Origin: Bacteroidota bacterium
GTDB lineage: Bacteria; Bacteroidota; Bacteroidia; Bacteroidales; F082
Direction: 5' to 3'
Assembly (NCBI GenBank): GCA_023396415.1
Contig: JAEWWJ010000069.1
Span: 1 to 64,000 of the forward strand
Length of the DNA: 64,000 bases
The translations under genes and the position numbers were made by a program. The number at the start of each line of letters is the position of its first letter. Within the stretch, counting starts at the first letter, position 1. Shown piece after piece: positions 8,672 through 17,218 of the stretch. The notes beneath the pieces were generated by a model that was not told where the DNA came from, searched no databases, and saw only the letters and a list, made by a program, of their open reading frames with translations.

Positions 8672-9535
8672 ATGTCAAGAGTATCCTTTGAAGATTTATT
8701 AGACGCAGGTGTTCATTTTGGTCACCTCAGAAGAAAATGGAATCCAAATATGGCCCCATATATTTTTATGGAACGAAATGGAATCCACATCATTGACTTA
8801 TACAAAACACAGGCAAAAATTGAGGAAGCCGCTAACGCTCTGCGTCAAATGGCCCGCTCAGGAAAGAAAGTTCTTTTCGTTGCCACAAAAAAACAAGCCA
8901 AAAGCATCGTTGTTGAAGAAGTAAGTAAAATAGGAATGCCCTATGTTACTGAACGTTGGCCTGGTGGAATGCTCACCAACTTTGCTACCATTCGCAAAGC
9001 CGTGCGCAAAATGACGAATATTGACAAGCTAATGGTGAGCGATTCATACATGAACCTCTCCAAAAGAGAACGTCTTCAAATTCAACGCGAACGCGAAAAA
9101 CTTGAAAAGAACCTTGGAAGTATTTCTGATTTGAATCGTCTTCCTTCAGCTCTGTTTGTAATTGACGTTGTAAAAGAACACATCGCCATTGCTGAAGCCC
9201 GCAAACTCAACATCCCCACTTTTGCTATCGTTGATACCAACGCCAATCCTAACATCATTGATTTCCCTATCCCTGGAAATGACGATGCCAGCAAATCCAT
9301 CTCGCTTATACTCCGTGTCATGGCAGAAGCTATTGAAGAAGGTTTGAACGAAAGAAAAATGGCTAAAGATAAAGGTCAAGAAGACGTTGACACCGATGGT
9401 GACGAATTTGGCGACGATAATGAAAAGAATTTCGATGCCGACGATGAAGACACCAAAAGCAATGCCGGACGCAACAAACCCGCCGGCGACGATGCCAAAG
9501 GTAAAAGACCACGTCGTCCTGCCGCCAGAAAATAA
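8672..9535 (+). CDS. rpsB: 30S ribosomal protein S2 with charged C-terminal extension
   Basis: A 287-residue protein. Residues 1 to about 230 are the normal S2 fold (FEDLLDAGVHFGHLRRKWNPNMAPYIF, TERWPGGMLTNFATIRKAV, IPTFAIVDTNANP). From about 232 on there is an extra tail. It is first strongly acidic (EDVDTDGDEFGDDNEKNFDADDED) and then basic and proline-rich (KGKRPRRPAARK). The tail is low-complexity and probably disordered. It belongs to the rplM operon and is followed by tsf, the usual rpsB-tsf order. Confidence 0.96.
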   Translation: MSRVSFEDLLDAGVHFGHLRRKWNPNMAPYIFMERNGIHIIDLYKTQAKIEEAANALRQMARSGKKVLFVATKKQAKSIVVEEVSKIGMPYVTERWPGGMLTNFATIRKAVRKMTNIDKLMVSDSYMNLSKRERLQIQREREKLEKNLGSISDLNRLPSALFVIDVVKEHIAIAEARKLNIPTFAIVDTNANPNIIDFPIPGNDDASKSISLILRVMAEAIEEGLNERKMAKDKGQEDVDTDGDEFGDDNEKNFDADDEDTKSNAGRNKPAGDDAKGKRPRRPAARK

Positions 9536-9564
9536 TTATCTCAAATTAAAAGATTTATAAGCAA

Positions 9565-10395
9565 ATGAATATTACTGCTGCTCAGGTAAACGACCTCAGA
9601 AAACTCACCGGTGCCGGAATGATGGATTGCAAAAAAGCACTCGTCGAAAGCAATGGAGATATGGAACAAGCCGTTGATTACCTCAGAAAAAAAGGTCAAA
9701 AAGTAGCTGCCAAACGTGCCGATCGCGACGCAACAGAAGGCGTCATCATTGCTAAAGTGAGTGCCGATCTACAATATGCCGCATTGGTGATGGTGAATTG
9801 CGAAACTGATTTCGTTGCAAAAAATGAAGATTTCGTAAAATATGCCCATGCTATCCTCGATCTGGCTATTGCCAACAAAGTTCAAAGCATTGACGAGCTC
9901 AAAGCTTTAGACCTCAATGGCCGTCAGGTACAAGAAACCATTATTGATCAAACAGGTGTCATCGGCGAGAAAATTGACTTAGGTGCTTTTTATAAAATTG
10001 AAGCTCCCGTCACAGCCGCATACATCCATAGCGGAAACCGTTTGTCAACCATCATTGGTATGAATTTGGCAACAGCTCCCAATGTGCAACAAATTGGACA
10101 TGAATTGGCTATGCAAGTGGCTGCCATGGATCCGGTGGCCATTGACGAAGGCGATGTATCGCAAGAAGCCATTCAACGCGAAATTGAAATCGGTATGGAA
10201 CAGGCCCGTAACGAGGGAAAAGCGGAAGAAATGCTTGAAAAAATTGCCCGTGGAAAGCTGAATAAGTTCTACCGCGAAAGCACTTTATTGAACCAAGATT
10301 TTATCCGTGAAAATAAAAAAACTGTTCGTCAATACTTGTCAGAAAGCGATAAAGCGCTTACTGTTACCGAGTTTAAGCGTGTAGCACTCGGTTAA
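9565..10395 (+). CDS. tsf: Elongation factor Ts
   Basis: A 276-residue nucleotide-exchange factor that regenerates EF-Tu-GTP. It begins with the UBA-like domain (VNDLRKLTGAGMMDCKKALVE) and the conserved catalytic segment (LRKKGQKVAAKRADRDATEG), then two core subdomains containing MVNCETDFVAKNEDF. The length is normal. It is the last gene of the operon and is followed 20 bp later by a strong terminator. Confidence 0.97.
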   Translation: MNITAAQVNDLRKLTGAGMMDCKKALVESNGDMEQAVDYLRKKGQKVAAKRADRDATEGVIIAKVSADLQYAALVMVNCETDFVAKNEDFVKYAHAILDLAIANKVQSIDELKALDLNGRQVQETIIDQTGVIGEKIDLGAFYKIEAPVTAAYIHSGNRLSTIIGMNLATAPNVQQIGHELAMQVAAMDPVAIDEGDVSQEAIQREIEIGMEQARNEGKAEEMLEKIARGKLNKFYRESTLLNQDFIRENKKTVRQYLSESDKALTVTEFKRVALG

Positions 10396-10414
10396 TCACC
10401 TGATTATAGATATA

Positions 10415-10441
10415 AAAAAAGGGGCTTTTTGCCCCTTTTTT
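10415..10441. terminator. Bidirectional intrinsic terminator between tsf and yqeY
   Basis: An A-run leads into GGGGC (10421-10425), a TTTTT loop, GCCCC (10431-10435) and a T-run. The stem works on both strands, so it closes the rplM-tsf operon (plus) and the dcw cluster (minus). Confidence 0.9.
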
Positions 10442-10483
10442 ATTTCCCCCCTATGAGAATGGGTCATATTCTAACCCCAAAAA

Positions 10484-10939
10484 CTAACTGTTTAAAAGTG
10501 CTTTCACGATAGTGGCTACCATTTGGTTATCAGCTTTGCCCGAAATTTTGGCAGACGCCACTCCCATAACTTTTCCCATATCACGTATTCCACTGGCGTT
10601 GGTGGACTGGATAGCTTCCATCACAATGTTTTTCACCTCTTCTTCCGACATCTGCGACGGTAGGTATTGTTCAATGATAGCCGCCTGATAGCTTTCCTCT
10701 TCAGCAAGGTCATCGCGTTTTTGTTCCGTGTAAATGGTTGCTGCTTCTTTCCGTTGTTTCACTAACTTTTGTAAGAGTTTTAGTTCAACACTTTCAGGAA
10801 TTATTCCGCTGTTGACATCTTTGCCGGTTTTTTCGAGCAAGAGTGCCGCTTTGATGGCGCGCAATGCGTTGAGCTTGCGCATATCCTTGGCTAGCATTGC
10901 TTGCTTGATGTCATTATTAATAATGATTTCTAATTCCAT
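10484..10939 (-). CDS. GatB/YqeY domain protein
   Basis: A 151-residue protein of the YqeY family, related to the tRNA-binding tail domain of GatB. Helical repeats (LRAIKAALLLEKTGK, LLQKLVKQRKEAATIY) precede the typical C-terminus (YLPSQMSEEEVKNIV, MGKVMGVASAKISGKADNQMVATIVKALL). Its function is unproven, with tRNA-dependent amidotransferase-like binding suggested for the family. It begins 11 bp after ftsZ and is the last gene of the dcw transcription unit. Confidence 0.9.
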   Translation of the reverse strand: MELEIIINNDIKQAMLAKDMRKLNALRAIKAALLLEKTGKDVNSGIIPESVELKLLQKLVKQRKEAATIYTEQKRDDLAEEESYQAAIIEQYLPSQMSEEEVKNIVMEAIQSTNASGIRDMGKVMGVASAKISGKADNQMVATIVKALLNS

Positions 10940-10950
10940 GGTTGTATCGC

Positions 10951-12573
10951 TTAATCTACATTATCGTGAAGAAAAGGATTGTCCAAGCGCAAGCCGGGTC
11001 GGCCCGAAGTGCTGTCAATGCTATATCTTGAAGCTTCTTTGGTGTTAATTTCTTGTTTCACATCAGTGCCTTTGCGCATATAAGCCGGGATTTTTTCAAG
11101 CTCTTCTAAACCTTGGTCTGTCTTGATTTTCATGCTCATGGCCTTTAAGCGATTTTGGCGTTCCATGCTTCTTCTTTCGTTTTCTAAACGCTCTATGCTG
11201 TCTTCGTCATGAATCAGACGCTCGATATTTTCCCTTATTCTTTCTGTTCTGGTTTCAATTTTGGGCTCAACAACTTCAAAAATAATATCGTCAGCATCTT
11301 TTATCATTGAAGGAGATGCAGGGGCTTCTTCCAAGTCAATGTCATCGGCTACAGCTTCAAATTCAACTTTTTCATGTACGGGTTCTTCAAAAAGCTGATG
11401 GATTTTTTGTTGGCTTGGATTGGCTTCCTTTGGCGTTGACAAAATTTTCTTTGCCTCATTTGTTAGTTTAGTATCCTCCTCATTTTCAAGTGTGAACACC
11501 TTTACTGCTGAAGGTTTGTTGCTGCCGATAGGTGTAGAATTGGTTTCGGAGTTTTCGCCATAGAGTTGTCTAACTTTCACGTCAGCCGGATTGGCAGTAA
11601 TGGAAATGGTTTCTTCATTCTCAAAACCGGTTGCAATAATGGTCAATGCAATATTATTTTCCAAGGTATTGTCTACGCCATTACCCCAAATGACCTCGGC
11701 AGAATTGCCGCAGATGTGTTGGATATAATCGGTGATTTCGTGTACCTCGTCAAGAGAAATTTCTTCCTCGCCTGAGGTAATGTACAACAGTATGTTTTTG
11801 GCACCCGAAATGTTAGAATCGTTCAATAGCGGTGAACGCATGGCTTCTTCAATGGCTTTGAGTGCTCTATTTTCGCCCGAAGCGATAGAAGATCCCATAA
11901 TGGCTTTACCGCTATTTTTCATCACGGTTTTTACATCTTCAAAGTCAACGTTGATGTAACCGGTAACGGTGATGATCTCGGCAATCCCTTTTGAAGCAAT
12001 GGTAAGTACATCATCGGCTTTTTTAAAAGCTTCGGTTAAACGCATGTTGCCGTATTCTTCGCGCAACTTGTCGTTGCTGATAATGAGCAGCGTATCCACG
12101 TGTCTCCTTAGTTCTTCGATGCCTTCAATGGCTTGCTGACGGCGTTTTTTACCTTCAAAGCTAAAAGGTAGGGTAACAATGCCTACGGTTAAAATGTCAA
12201 GCTCTCTGGCAATTTTGGCTACTACCGGAGCCGCTCCTGTTCCGGTTCCACCGCCCATTCCAGCCGTGATGAAAAGCATTTTTGTGTGAGGTTCGAGCAG
12301 TTCTTTGAGCTCATCGGTGGTTTCAAGGGCTGCATCACGACCCACTGACGGAACGTTGCCTGCTCCCAATTGGCGTTTACCCAAATGAACTTTGTTGGGA
12401 ACCGGACTGGTGTCGAGTGCTTGCGAATCGGTGTTGCACAGTACAAAATCAACCCCTTTAATTCCTTGATGGTACATGTGTGTAACAGCATTGCTGCCGC
12501 CGCCTCCTACACCAATAACTTTGATGATGTTTGATTGGTCTTTTGGGTGTTCAAACTTTAGCATTTCGGTCAT
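10951..12573 (-). CDS. ftsZ: Cell division protein FtsZ
   Basis: A 540-residue tubulin-like GTPase forming the division ring. The GTP-binding loop GGGTGTG is at 107-113 and the N-terminal [10 protein letters not shown] at 21-30. The synergy-loop segment [20 protein letters not shown] is present. After the globular domain (about residue 330) comes a long charged linker of about 200 residues, which makes it longer than proteobacterial FtsZ but usual for Bacteroidota. The C-terminal tail [11 protein letters not shown] is the likely docking peptide for FtsA. ftsA lies immediately upstream. Confidence 0.97.
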   Translation of the reverse strand: MTEMLKFEHPKDQSNIIKVIGVGGGGSNAVTHMYHQGIKGVDFVLCNTDSQALDTSPVPNKVHLGKRQLGAGNVPSVGRDAALETTDELKELLEPHTKMLFITAGMGGGTGTGAAPVVAKIARELDILTVGIVTLPFSFEGKKRRQQAIEGIEELRRHVDTLLIISNDKLREEYGNMRLTEAFKKADDVLTIASKGIAEIITVTGYINVDFEDVKTVMKNSGKAIMGSSIASGENRALKAIEEAMRSPLLNDSNISGAKNILLYITSGEEEISLDEVHEITDYIQHICGNSAEVIWGNGVDNTLENNIALTIIATGFENEETISITANPADVKVRQLYGENSETNSTPIGSNKPSAVKVFTLENEEDTKLTNEAKKILSTPKEANPSQQKIHQLFEEPVHEKVEFEAVADDIDLEEAPASPSMIKDADDIIFEVVEPKIETRTERIRENIERLIHDEDSIERLENERRSMERQNRLKAMSMKIKTDQGLEELEKIPAYMRKGTDVKQEINTKEASRYSIDSTSGRPGLRLDNPFLHDNVD

Positions 12574-12661
12574 AATAATATTTTTTAAAATTAATTTTTT
12601 ATTGTTGAATGGTGGACTTCTTTTTGTTTTTTTGTTAACAATCTATGGTTGATAACCTCGG

Positions 12662-13975
12662 TTATTCGATCAAATCGCGTTCAAAAAGCTTTATAATTTT
12701 GTCGAGGTAGCTTTGGCGCTTCTTTTCTTTGGTATCTTCAAGTATTTCGCGGATAGGTTTTTTAGCCGCGTTGCCCTCTTCAGTAATGATTTCTTTCATA
12801 CGATCCATCTCCATTTCAAAATCAAAACGCTTGATGCCTTCAATCACCAATCCAATTCCGGTGGCATACATAGGGCTGGCAAGTTCTTCGGAGGTTCCCT
12901 TTGCCAGATGCTCATTGGGGTAGCCAATGCGCACTTCCATTCCGGTGAGGAAAGCCGTCAATTGGTCAATGTGTTTCAGTAAAGCGCCTCCACCGGTGAG
13001 GACGATACCGGCAATGAGTTTCCGCTCTAAGCCCGAATTTTTTATTTCGTAATAGACATGTTCGATAATTTCTTCCATCCTGGCCTGGATAATAGATGCC
13101 AAATTGCGAAAAGAAATCTCTTTGGCCGGTCTGCCTCTGATGCCCGGGATTGAAACGACTTCATCATCTCTGTTGAGGCTTGCCACGGCTGAACCAAATT
13201 TCACTTTTACCTCTTCGGCATGTTTTTTAATGATGGTGCATCCTTCGCGGATATCTTCGGTGATGATGTCGCCACCGAAGGGAATAACGGCGGTGTGGCG
13301 GATGATTTTATCGTAAAAAATAGCAATATCAGTGGTTCCGCCCCCAATATCAACCAGAACAACTCCAGCCTCTTTTTCCTCTTCACTGAGCACGGATTCA
13401 GCTGATGCGATGGGTTCAAGAATTAAGTCAACCATTTCTAATCCGGCACGTTTAACGCATTTCAAAATGTTTTTTGCTGCGGCTGTTTGTCCGATAATGA
13501 CATGAAAATTGGCCTCAATCTTACTGCCTAACATGCCAACGGGTTGCTTTACACCCTGCTCGCCATCAATCATGTAATCTTGCGGAATAACATCAATAAT
13601 TTCTTCGCCGGCGGTCATGCTGAGCTTATACATATCGTTGCTGAGCTTGTCCAATTCTAAACGATTGATTTCTGTATCGCTCGATTCGCGAATGAGGCTG
13701 CCTCTGTGCTGAAGACTTTTAATGTGTTGACCTGCAATGCCAATGTTGACGTGCTTGATGTCAACATCAGAGCGCACGCCTGCCTCTTCAACTGCCTTTT
13801 TGATGGAGTTGACGGTATCTTCGATATTGGACACCATGCCACGTTTCACACCAATGGAATCGGAGCGGCCATGGCCCAAGATGTCAATTTTTCCGTTTTC
13901 ATTTCGGCGGCCAACAATACAGGCTATTTTGGTTGTTCCGATATCTAAACCCACAATAATTTCCGAAGTTTTCAT
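12662..13975 (-). CDS. ftsA: Cell division protein FtsA
   Basis: A 437-residue actin-like protein that anchors FtsZ to the membrane. The start is the ATG at 13975, whose ATGA overlaps the ftsQ stop; an open extension to 13996 is not needed. Visible parts are the phosphate-1 segment VGLDIGTTKIACIVG, phosphate-2 VVLVDIGGGTTDIAIF, adenosine motif IVLTGGGALLKHI, and the C-terminal amphipathic membrane-targeting helix SYLDKIIKLFERDLI. It lies between ftsQ and ftsZ as in most dcw clusters. Confidence 0.96.
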   Translation of the reverse strand: MKTSEIIVGLDIGTTKIACIVGRRNENGKIDILGHGRSDSIGVKRGMVSNIEDTVNSIKKAVEEAGVRSDVDIKHVNIGIAGQHIKSLQHRGSLIRESSDTEINRLELDKLSNDMYKLSMTAGEEIIDVIPQDYMIDGEQGVKQPVGMLGSKIEANFHVIIGQTAAAKNILKCVKRAGLEMVDLILEPIASAESVLSEEEKEAGVVLVDIGGGTTDIAIFYDKIIRHTAVIPFGGDIITEDIREGCTIIKKHAEEVKVKFGSAVASLNRDDEVVSIPGIRGRPAKEISFRNLASIIQARMEEIIEHVYYEIKNSGLERKLIAGIVLTGGGALLKHIDQLTAFLTGMEVRIGYPNEHLAKGTSEELASPMYATGIGLVIEGIKRFDFEMEMDRMKEIITEEGNAAKKPIREILEDTKEKKRQSYLDKIIKLFERDLIE

Positions 13976-14766
13976 AGGGTATCTCTTTTTGTACAAACGA
14001 TTTGGTTTCTGAATTTTGCGTTGATGCTGCTGTATTCCAACAAACGGGGATCATTGGCCCGCGATTGAAAAAATGCAGATATGTTAAAGATTTTTTGATT
14101 GATGTCATTCGTGTCGCCCACAAGAATGGTTGCATTGCCAACTTTGGGCGTAAGCTCAATTTCGTATTTATCGTTCACATATATTTGATCAATAAGTACT
14201 TGCATAAATGGATCGGAGGTGATGGCCGATGCTACCTTAGCGATTGAAAAAACCGGATGCTTTTTGTTGATCAGCTGATCCAATTTGAAGGCGGTTTCGG
14301 GTGGAATAGGCAGCGGTTCCAATTGTCCGTTGGCAATGATCACGCGGCTAATGTGGTCGTTTTCGGTTGGGAAAATGGTTTTGTCTTTGTCAATATAATA
14401 AGAGGTATTGTCATTGGTGAAAAAACGAACAAATGGTTCACGTTCAATGAGTTTAACTCGCAGCCTGCGCTCTAAAGTTGTAGAAGCCTCGGCCTGAGCA
14501 ACAAATGGATTCGTTTCAAGTTGTTTTTGTAGCGATCGGATGTGGATGTTGCTCAAAGGCTTGGTTCTATTGGCGCCCACAAGTTCGGTGATATTCAGGT
14601 GCATCTCGTTGTAGTGTAAAAAACCACCTTCTTTATTGGCTTGTATCTCAAGGTCGAGGCCTGTTACAGCCTGCTTGTAATGCGTTACTCTGGCAAAGCC
14701 GAGCAGCGCCACTAAACCAAGTGCCGACAAGATCCATGTTGATATTTCTAAAATCTTTTTTACCAT
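13972..14766 (-). CDS. ftsQ: Cell division protein FtsQ
   Basis: A 264-residue bitopic protein. A short N-terminus leads into one membrane helix at about 7-25 (STWILSALGLVALLGFA). A periplasmic POTRA-like and FtsQ beta domain follows (IRSLQKQLETNPFVAQAEAS, RRLRVKLIEREPFVRFF). Sequence conservation is low, as usual for FtsQ, so the name rests on topology plus position between murC and ftsA. It overlaps the murC stop by 7 nt and ftsA by 4 nt. Confidence 0.9.
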   Translation of the reverse strand: MVKKILEISTWILSALGLVALLGFARVTHYKQAVTGLDLEIQANKEGGFLHYNEMHLNITELVGANRTKPLSNIHIRSLQKQLETNPFVAQAEASTTLERRLRVKLIEREPFVRFFTNDNTSYYIDKDKTIFPTENDHISRVIIANGQLEPLPIPPETAFKLDQLINKKHPVFSIAKVASAITSDPFMQVLIDQIYVNDKYEIELTPKVGNATILVGDTNDINQKIFNISAFFQSRANDPRLLEYSSINAKFRNQIVCTKRDTL

Positions 14767-15371
14767 GATGACATCATTTTTTGGATAGGTTCAACCATTT
14801 GATCAATGTCGCCGGCACCCATGGTAAGCAACACCCTCGGGCGGTTTACTTGCACAAAGCCAAGGGTTTCTGCCTTTGATAAAACGAGTTTGGTGCTGTT
14901 GGTGCATAATTTTAGCAACTCGGTAGCATTAACACCGCTAATGGGTTTTTCTCGGGCCGGATATATTTCGAGTAAAATCAAGATGTCAAGAGTGGCCAAG
15001 CTTTGTGCAAATTCCGACATAAAATCCCTGGTACGCGTGAATAAGTGGGGTTGAAAAACACCCACAATTTGCGTCCCGGGATAGAGTTCTTTCGCTGTTT
15101 GAATGCAGGCTTTCAGCTCTTCGGGATGATGTGCATAATCGTCAATATAGGTGTGAAAGGCCGTTTTTATTCGAATGTCAAATCTGCGCCAAACACCGCT
15201 ATATGAAGCCAACGCGCGAGCGATATCTTGCATTGAAACGCCCACTTGAAGGGCAACTGATGCCGCCGCCAGAGCATTTTCAATATTGTGACGACCGGGT
15301 ACTTTCATCGTTATTTGTTGTGAGGCGTGGCCCTCAGTATTCAGCTCAAAGAGATAATTGCCCTCGCTCAC
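14760..15371 (-). CDS. murC: murC, C-terminal fragment (after in-frame stop)
   Basis: 203 residues from a GTG at 15371, carrying the rest of the MurC ligase. It includes the end of the central domain (KVPGRHNIENALAAASVAL) and the C-terminal substrate-binding domain (DDYAHHPEELKACIQTAKELYP, VFQPHLFTRTRDF, TMGAGDIDQ). It is in the same frame as the upstream fragment, separated only by a TAA at 15401-15399 and eight to nine sense codons that read plausibly as MurC (ATVTASNIK). Either this is a nonsense mutation or sequence error in one gene, or the fragment is re-initiated at GTG. On its own it lacks the ATP-binding loop. Confidence 0.85.
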   Translation of the reverse strand: MSEGNYLFELNTEGHASQQITMKVPGRHNIENALAAASVALQVGVSMQDIARALASYSGVWRRFDIRIKTAFHTYIDDYAHHPEELKACIQTAKELYPGTQIVGVFQPHLFTRTRDFMSEFAQSLATLDILILLEIYPAREKPISGVNATELLKLCTNSTKLVLSKAETLGFVQVNRPRVLLTMGAGDIDQMVEPIQKMMSSW

Positions 15372-15398
15372 CTTGATGTTGCTGGCCGTTACCGTTGC

Positions 15399-16109
15399 TT
15401 ATCCCGACAGGTTGTATGTGTAGGTTTTTCGCTTTGTTTCTATCGGTAAATCAATTTTATGAATCAGCACTCCCTTGTTTTTGATGCCCGCTACAAATTG
15501 ATTATACTGTTGTTGCATCAGGGCGTGACTACTGTATATGTCAAGATGATCGGCATCCATTGAGGAAATGACGGCAATATCCGGATTTAAAAGCAGAAAA
15601 CTTTTATCAAATTCATCAGCCTCTGCAACAATCCAGCTGCTTTGTTCCGACAGGACGAGGTTGCTGTTAAAATTATTGGCAATGCCTCCAATAAAAGCTG
15701 TGATCTGAATCCCGGCTTCATGTAAAATATGGGCAACCATGGAGGTGATGGTGGTTTTTCCATGTGTTCCGGCGATGGCAATGGTAGGTGTTTCCGAAGT
15801 TATCATTCCCAAAACCTCAGCACGTTTCATCAGCTTTATTCCTTTTTCGTGCAAGTGCAGCAATATCTCTAAATCGGATGGTATGGCTGGTGTAATTACC
15901 GCCAAATCAATTTGTTGAGGGATTTTAAGAATATCATCTGTATAATGCACGGGAATACCTTCTTTGTTCAGACTTTCGGTGAGCCGTGTTAGGGTTCGGT
16001 CGTAGCCCGATACTTCGGCACCGTGATGTTTGAAATATCGTGCCAAGGCACTCATTCCTATGCCACCGATGCCGACGAAATATATCGTATGTCCTTTGCC
16101 GTATCTCAT
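15399..16109 (-). CDS. murC: murC, N-terminal fragment (UDP-N-acetylmuramate--L-alanine ligase)
   Basis: 236 residues ending at the premature TAA 15401-15399. It carries the UDP-binding Rossmann domain (IYFVGIGGIGMSALARYF, residues 9-26) and the ATP loop GTHGKTT (114-120) with the start of the central ATPase domain (EADEFDKSFL, DADHLDIYSS). MurC adds L-alanine to UDP-MurNAc in the cytoplasm and is essential. Joined to the downstream fragment it would be about 449 residues, the normal MurC length. Its ATG overlaps the murG stop (ATGA). The surrounding dcw genes are intact. Confidence 0.88.
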   Translation of the reverse strand: MRYGKGHTIYFVGIGGIGMSALARYFKHHGAEVSGYDRTLTRLTESLNKEGIPVHYTDDILKIPQQIDLAVITPAIPSDLEILLHLHEKGIKLMKRAEVLGMITSETPTIAIAGTHGKTTITSMVAHILHEAGIQITAFIGGIANNFNSNLVLSEQSSWIVAEADEFDKSFLLLNPDIAVISSMDADHLDIYSSHALMQQQYNQFVAGIKNKGVLIHKIDLPIETKRKTYTYNLSG

Positions 16110-17218
16110 AAGTCAGTTAGTTTAAGTATTTCATCCACAATGCGTTTGGTGGCATCGGGTTGAGCAAATTCCTTCACATTGCGGCTCATTGTTTCCAGCA
16201 AATCGGTATTTTGGAGCAATTGTAAAATCTCCGGAACCAACGTGGCATCGGCTTCGACGTTTTTTACTAAGCGTGCTGCATTTTTTGCAACCAAACGGTG
16301 GGCGTTCTTTGTTTGATGATCTTCGGCTGCGGTGGGTAGTGGCACTAAAATGGCAGGTTTGCCCACAGCGCTAATCTCGGCAATACTCATCGCTCCGGCG
16401 CGCGAAACAATAAGATCGGCGGCGCAATAGGCCAAATCCATGCGTTCGATGAACGCAACGGCTTTCACTCTTTCTTCCAATCCATGTGCAGCGATGCCAC
16501 TGATAGCTGTTGTTAGATAAGTGTTTCCGGTTTGCCAAACCATCTGAAAGGCTTGGGTTTTGAGAGTGGATAAACTGTTATAAAGGGCGCGGTTGATGGC
16601 AAAAGCACCTTGACTTCCGCCAACCACCACCACAATGGGCATACTGTTGTTGAGGCCGAAGTAACTCAGGGCTTCTGTTTTTTTTCCGATGATGTCAATA
16701 GATTTTTGACGCAATGGGTTTCCTGTGAGGATAATTTTTTCTGCCGGAAACCAACGATCCATCTGTTCATAAGCCACACAAATACGATTCACTTTTTTCG
16801 ATAAAAGTCTGTTGGTGATGCCGGGAAATGAATTTTGTTCCTGTATAAGGGTAGGTATGCGTCGGCGGGTGGCTACTCTTAAAGTTGGTCCGCTCGCATA
16901 ACCGCCAACACCAATGACGACATCGGGTTGGAAGTTTTTTATTATTTTATCAGCACTTGCCAAAGCAGAAATAAGTTTGAACGGAAATGCTACATTGCTC
17001 CAGTTCAAACTTCTCTGTAAACCGCTGATCCATAATCCTTTAATTTCGTATCCTGCTTTGGGCACACGTTCCATCTCCATGCGACCTCTGGCACCGATGA
17101 ATAGAATTTCGGCCTGCGGCTGGCGGGCTTTTATTTCGTCGGCAATGGCAATCGCGGGGAAAATATGCCCGCCTGTGCCTCCACCACTAAGAATATATCT
17201 CGGCAACTTCGGCTTCAT
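16106..17218 (-). CDS. murG: UDP-GlcNAc--undecaprenyl-PP-MurNAc-pentapeptide GlcNAc transferase MurG
   Basis: A 370-residue GT-B glycosyltransferase that converts lipid I to lipid II on the inner face of the membrane. The N-terminal glycine loop SGGGTGGHIFPAIAIADEI is at about 10-28. The donor-site segments VVVVGGSQGAFAINRAL and SRAGAMSIAEISAVGKPAILVPLPTAAEDHQTKNA are intact. I chose the ATG at 17218 (MKPKLPRYILSGGG), which overlaps ftsW by about 30 nt; the frame is open to 17248. murC begins inside its stop codon. Confidence 0.96.
   Translation of the reverse strand: MKPKLPRYILSGGGTGGHIFPAIAIADEIKARQPQAEILFIGARGRMEMERVPKAGYEIKGLWISGLQRSLNWSNVAFPFKLISALASADKIIKNFQPDVVIGVGGYASGPTLRVATRRRIPTLIQEQNSFPGITNRLLSKKVNRICVAYEQMDRWFPAEKIILTGNPLRQKSIDIIGKKTEALSYFGLNNSMPIVVVVGGSQGAFAINRALYNSLSTLKTQAFQMVWQTGNTYLTTAISGIAAHGLEERVKAVAFIERMDLAYCAADLIVSRAGAMSIAEISAVGKPAILVPLPTAAEDHQTKNAHRLVAKNAARLVKNVEADATLVPEILQLLQNTDLLETMSRNVKEFAQPDATKRIVDEILKLTDL

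Noticed and set aside
12222..12491. Minus-strand open frame inside ftsZ
   Set aside because: It is a shifted-frame shadow of the conserved GTPase domain of ftsZ.
14760..16109. Alternative genetic code (TAA as sense) to explain the murC stop
   Set aside because: Many genes in the window, such as rplM and pssA, end properly at TAA, so TAA acts as a stop here.
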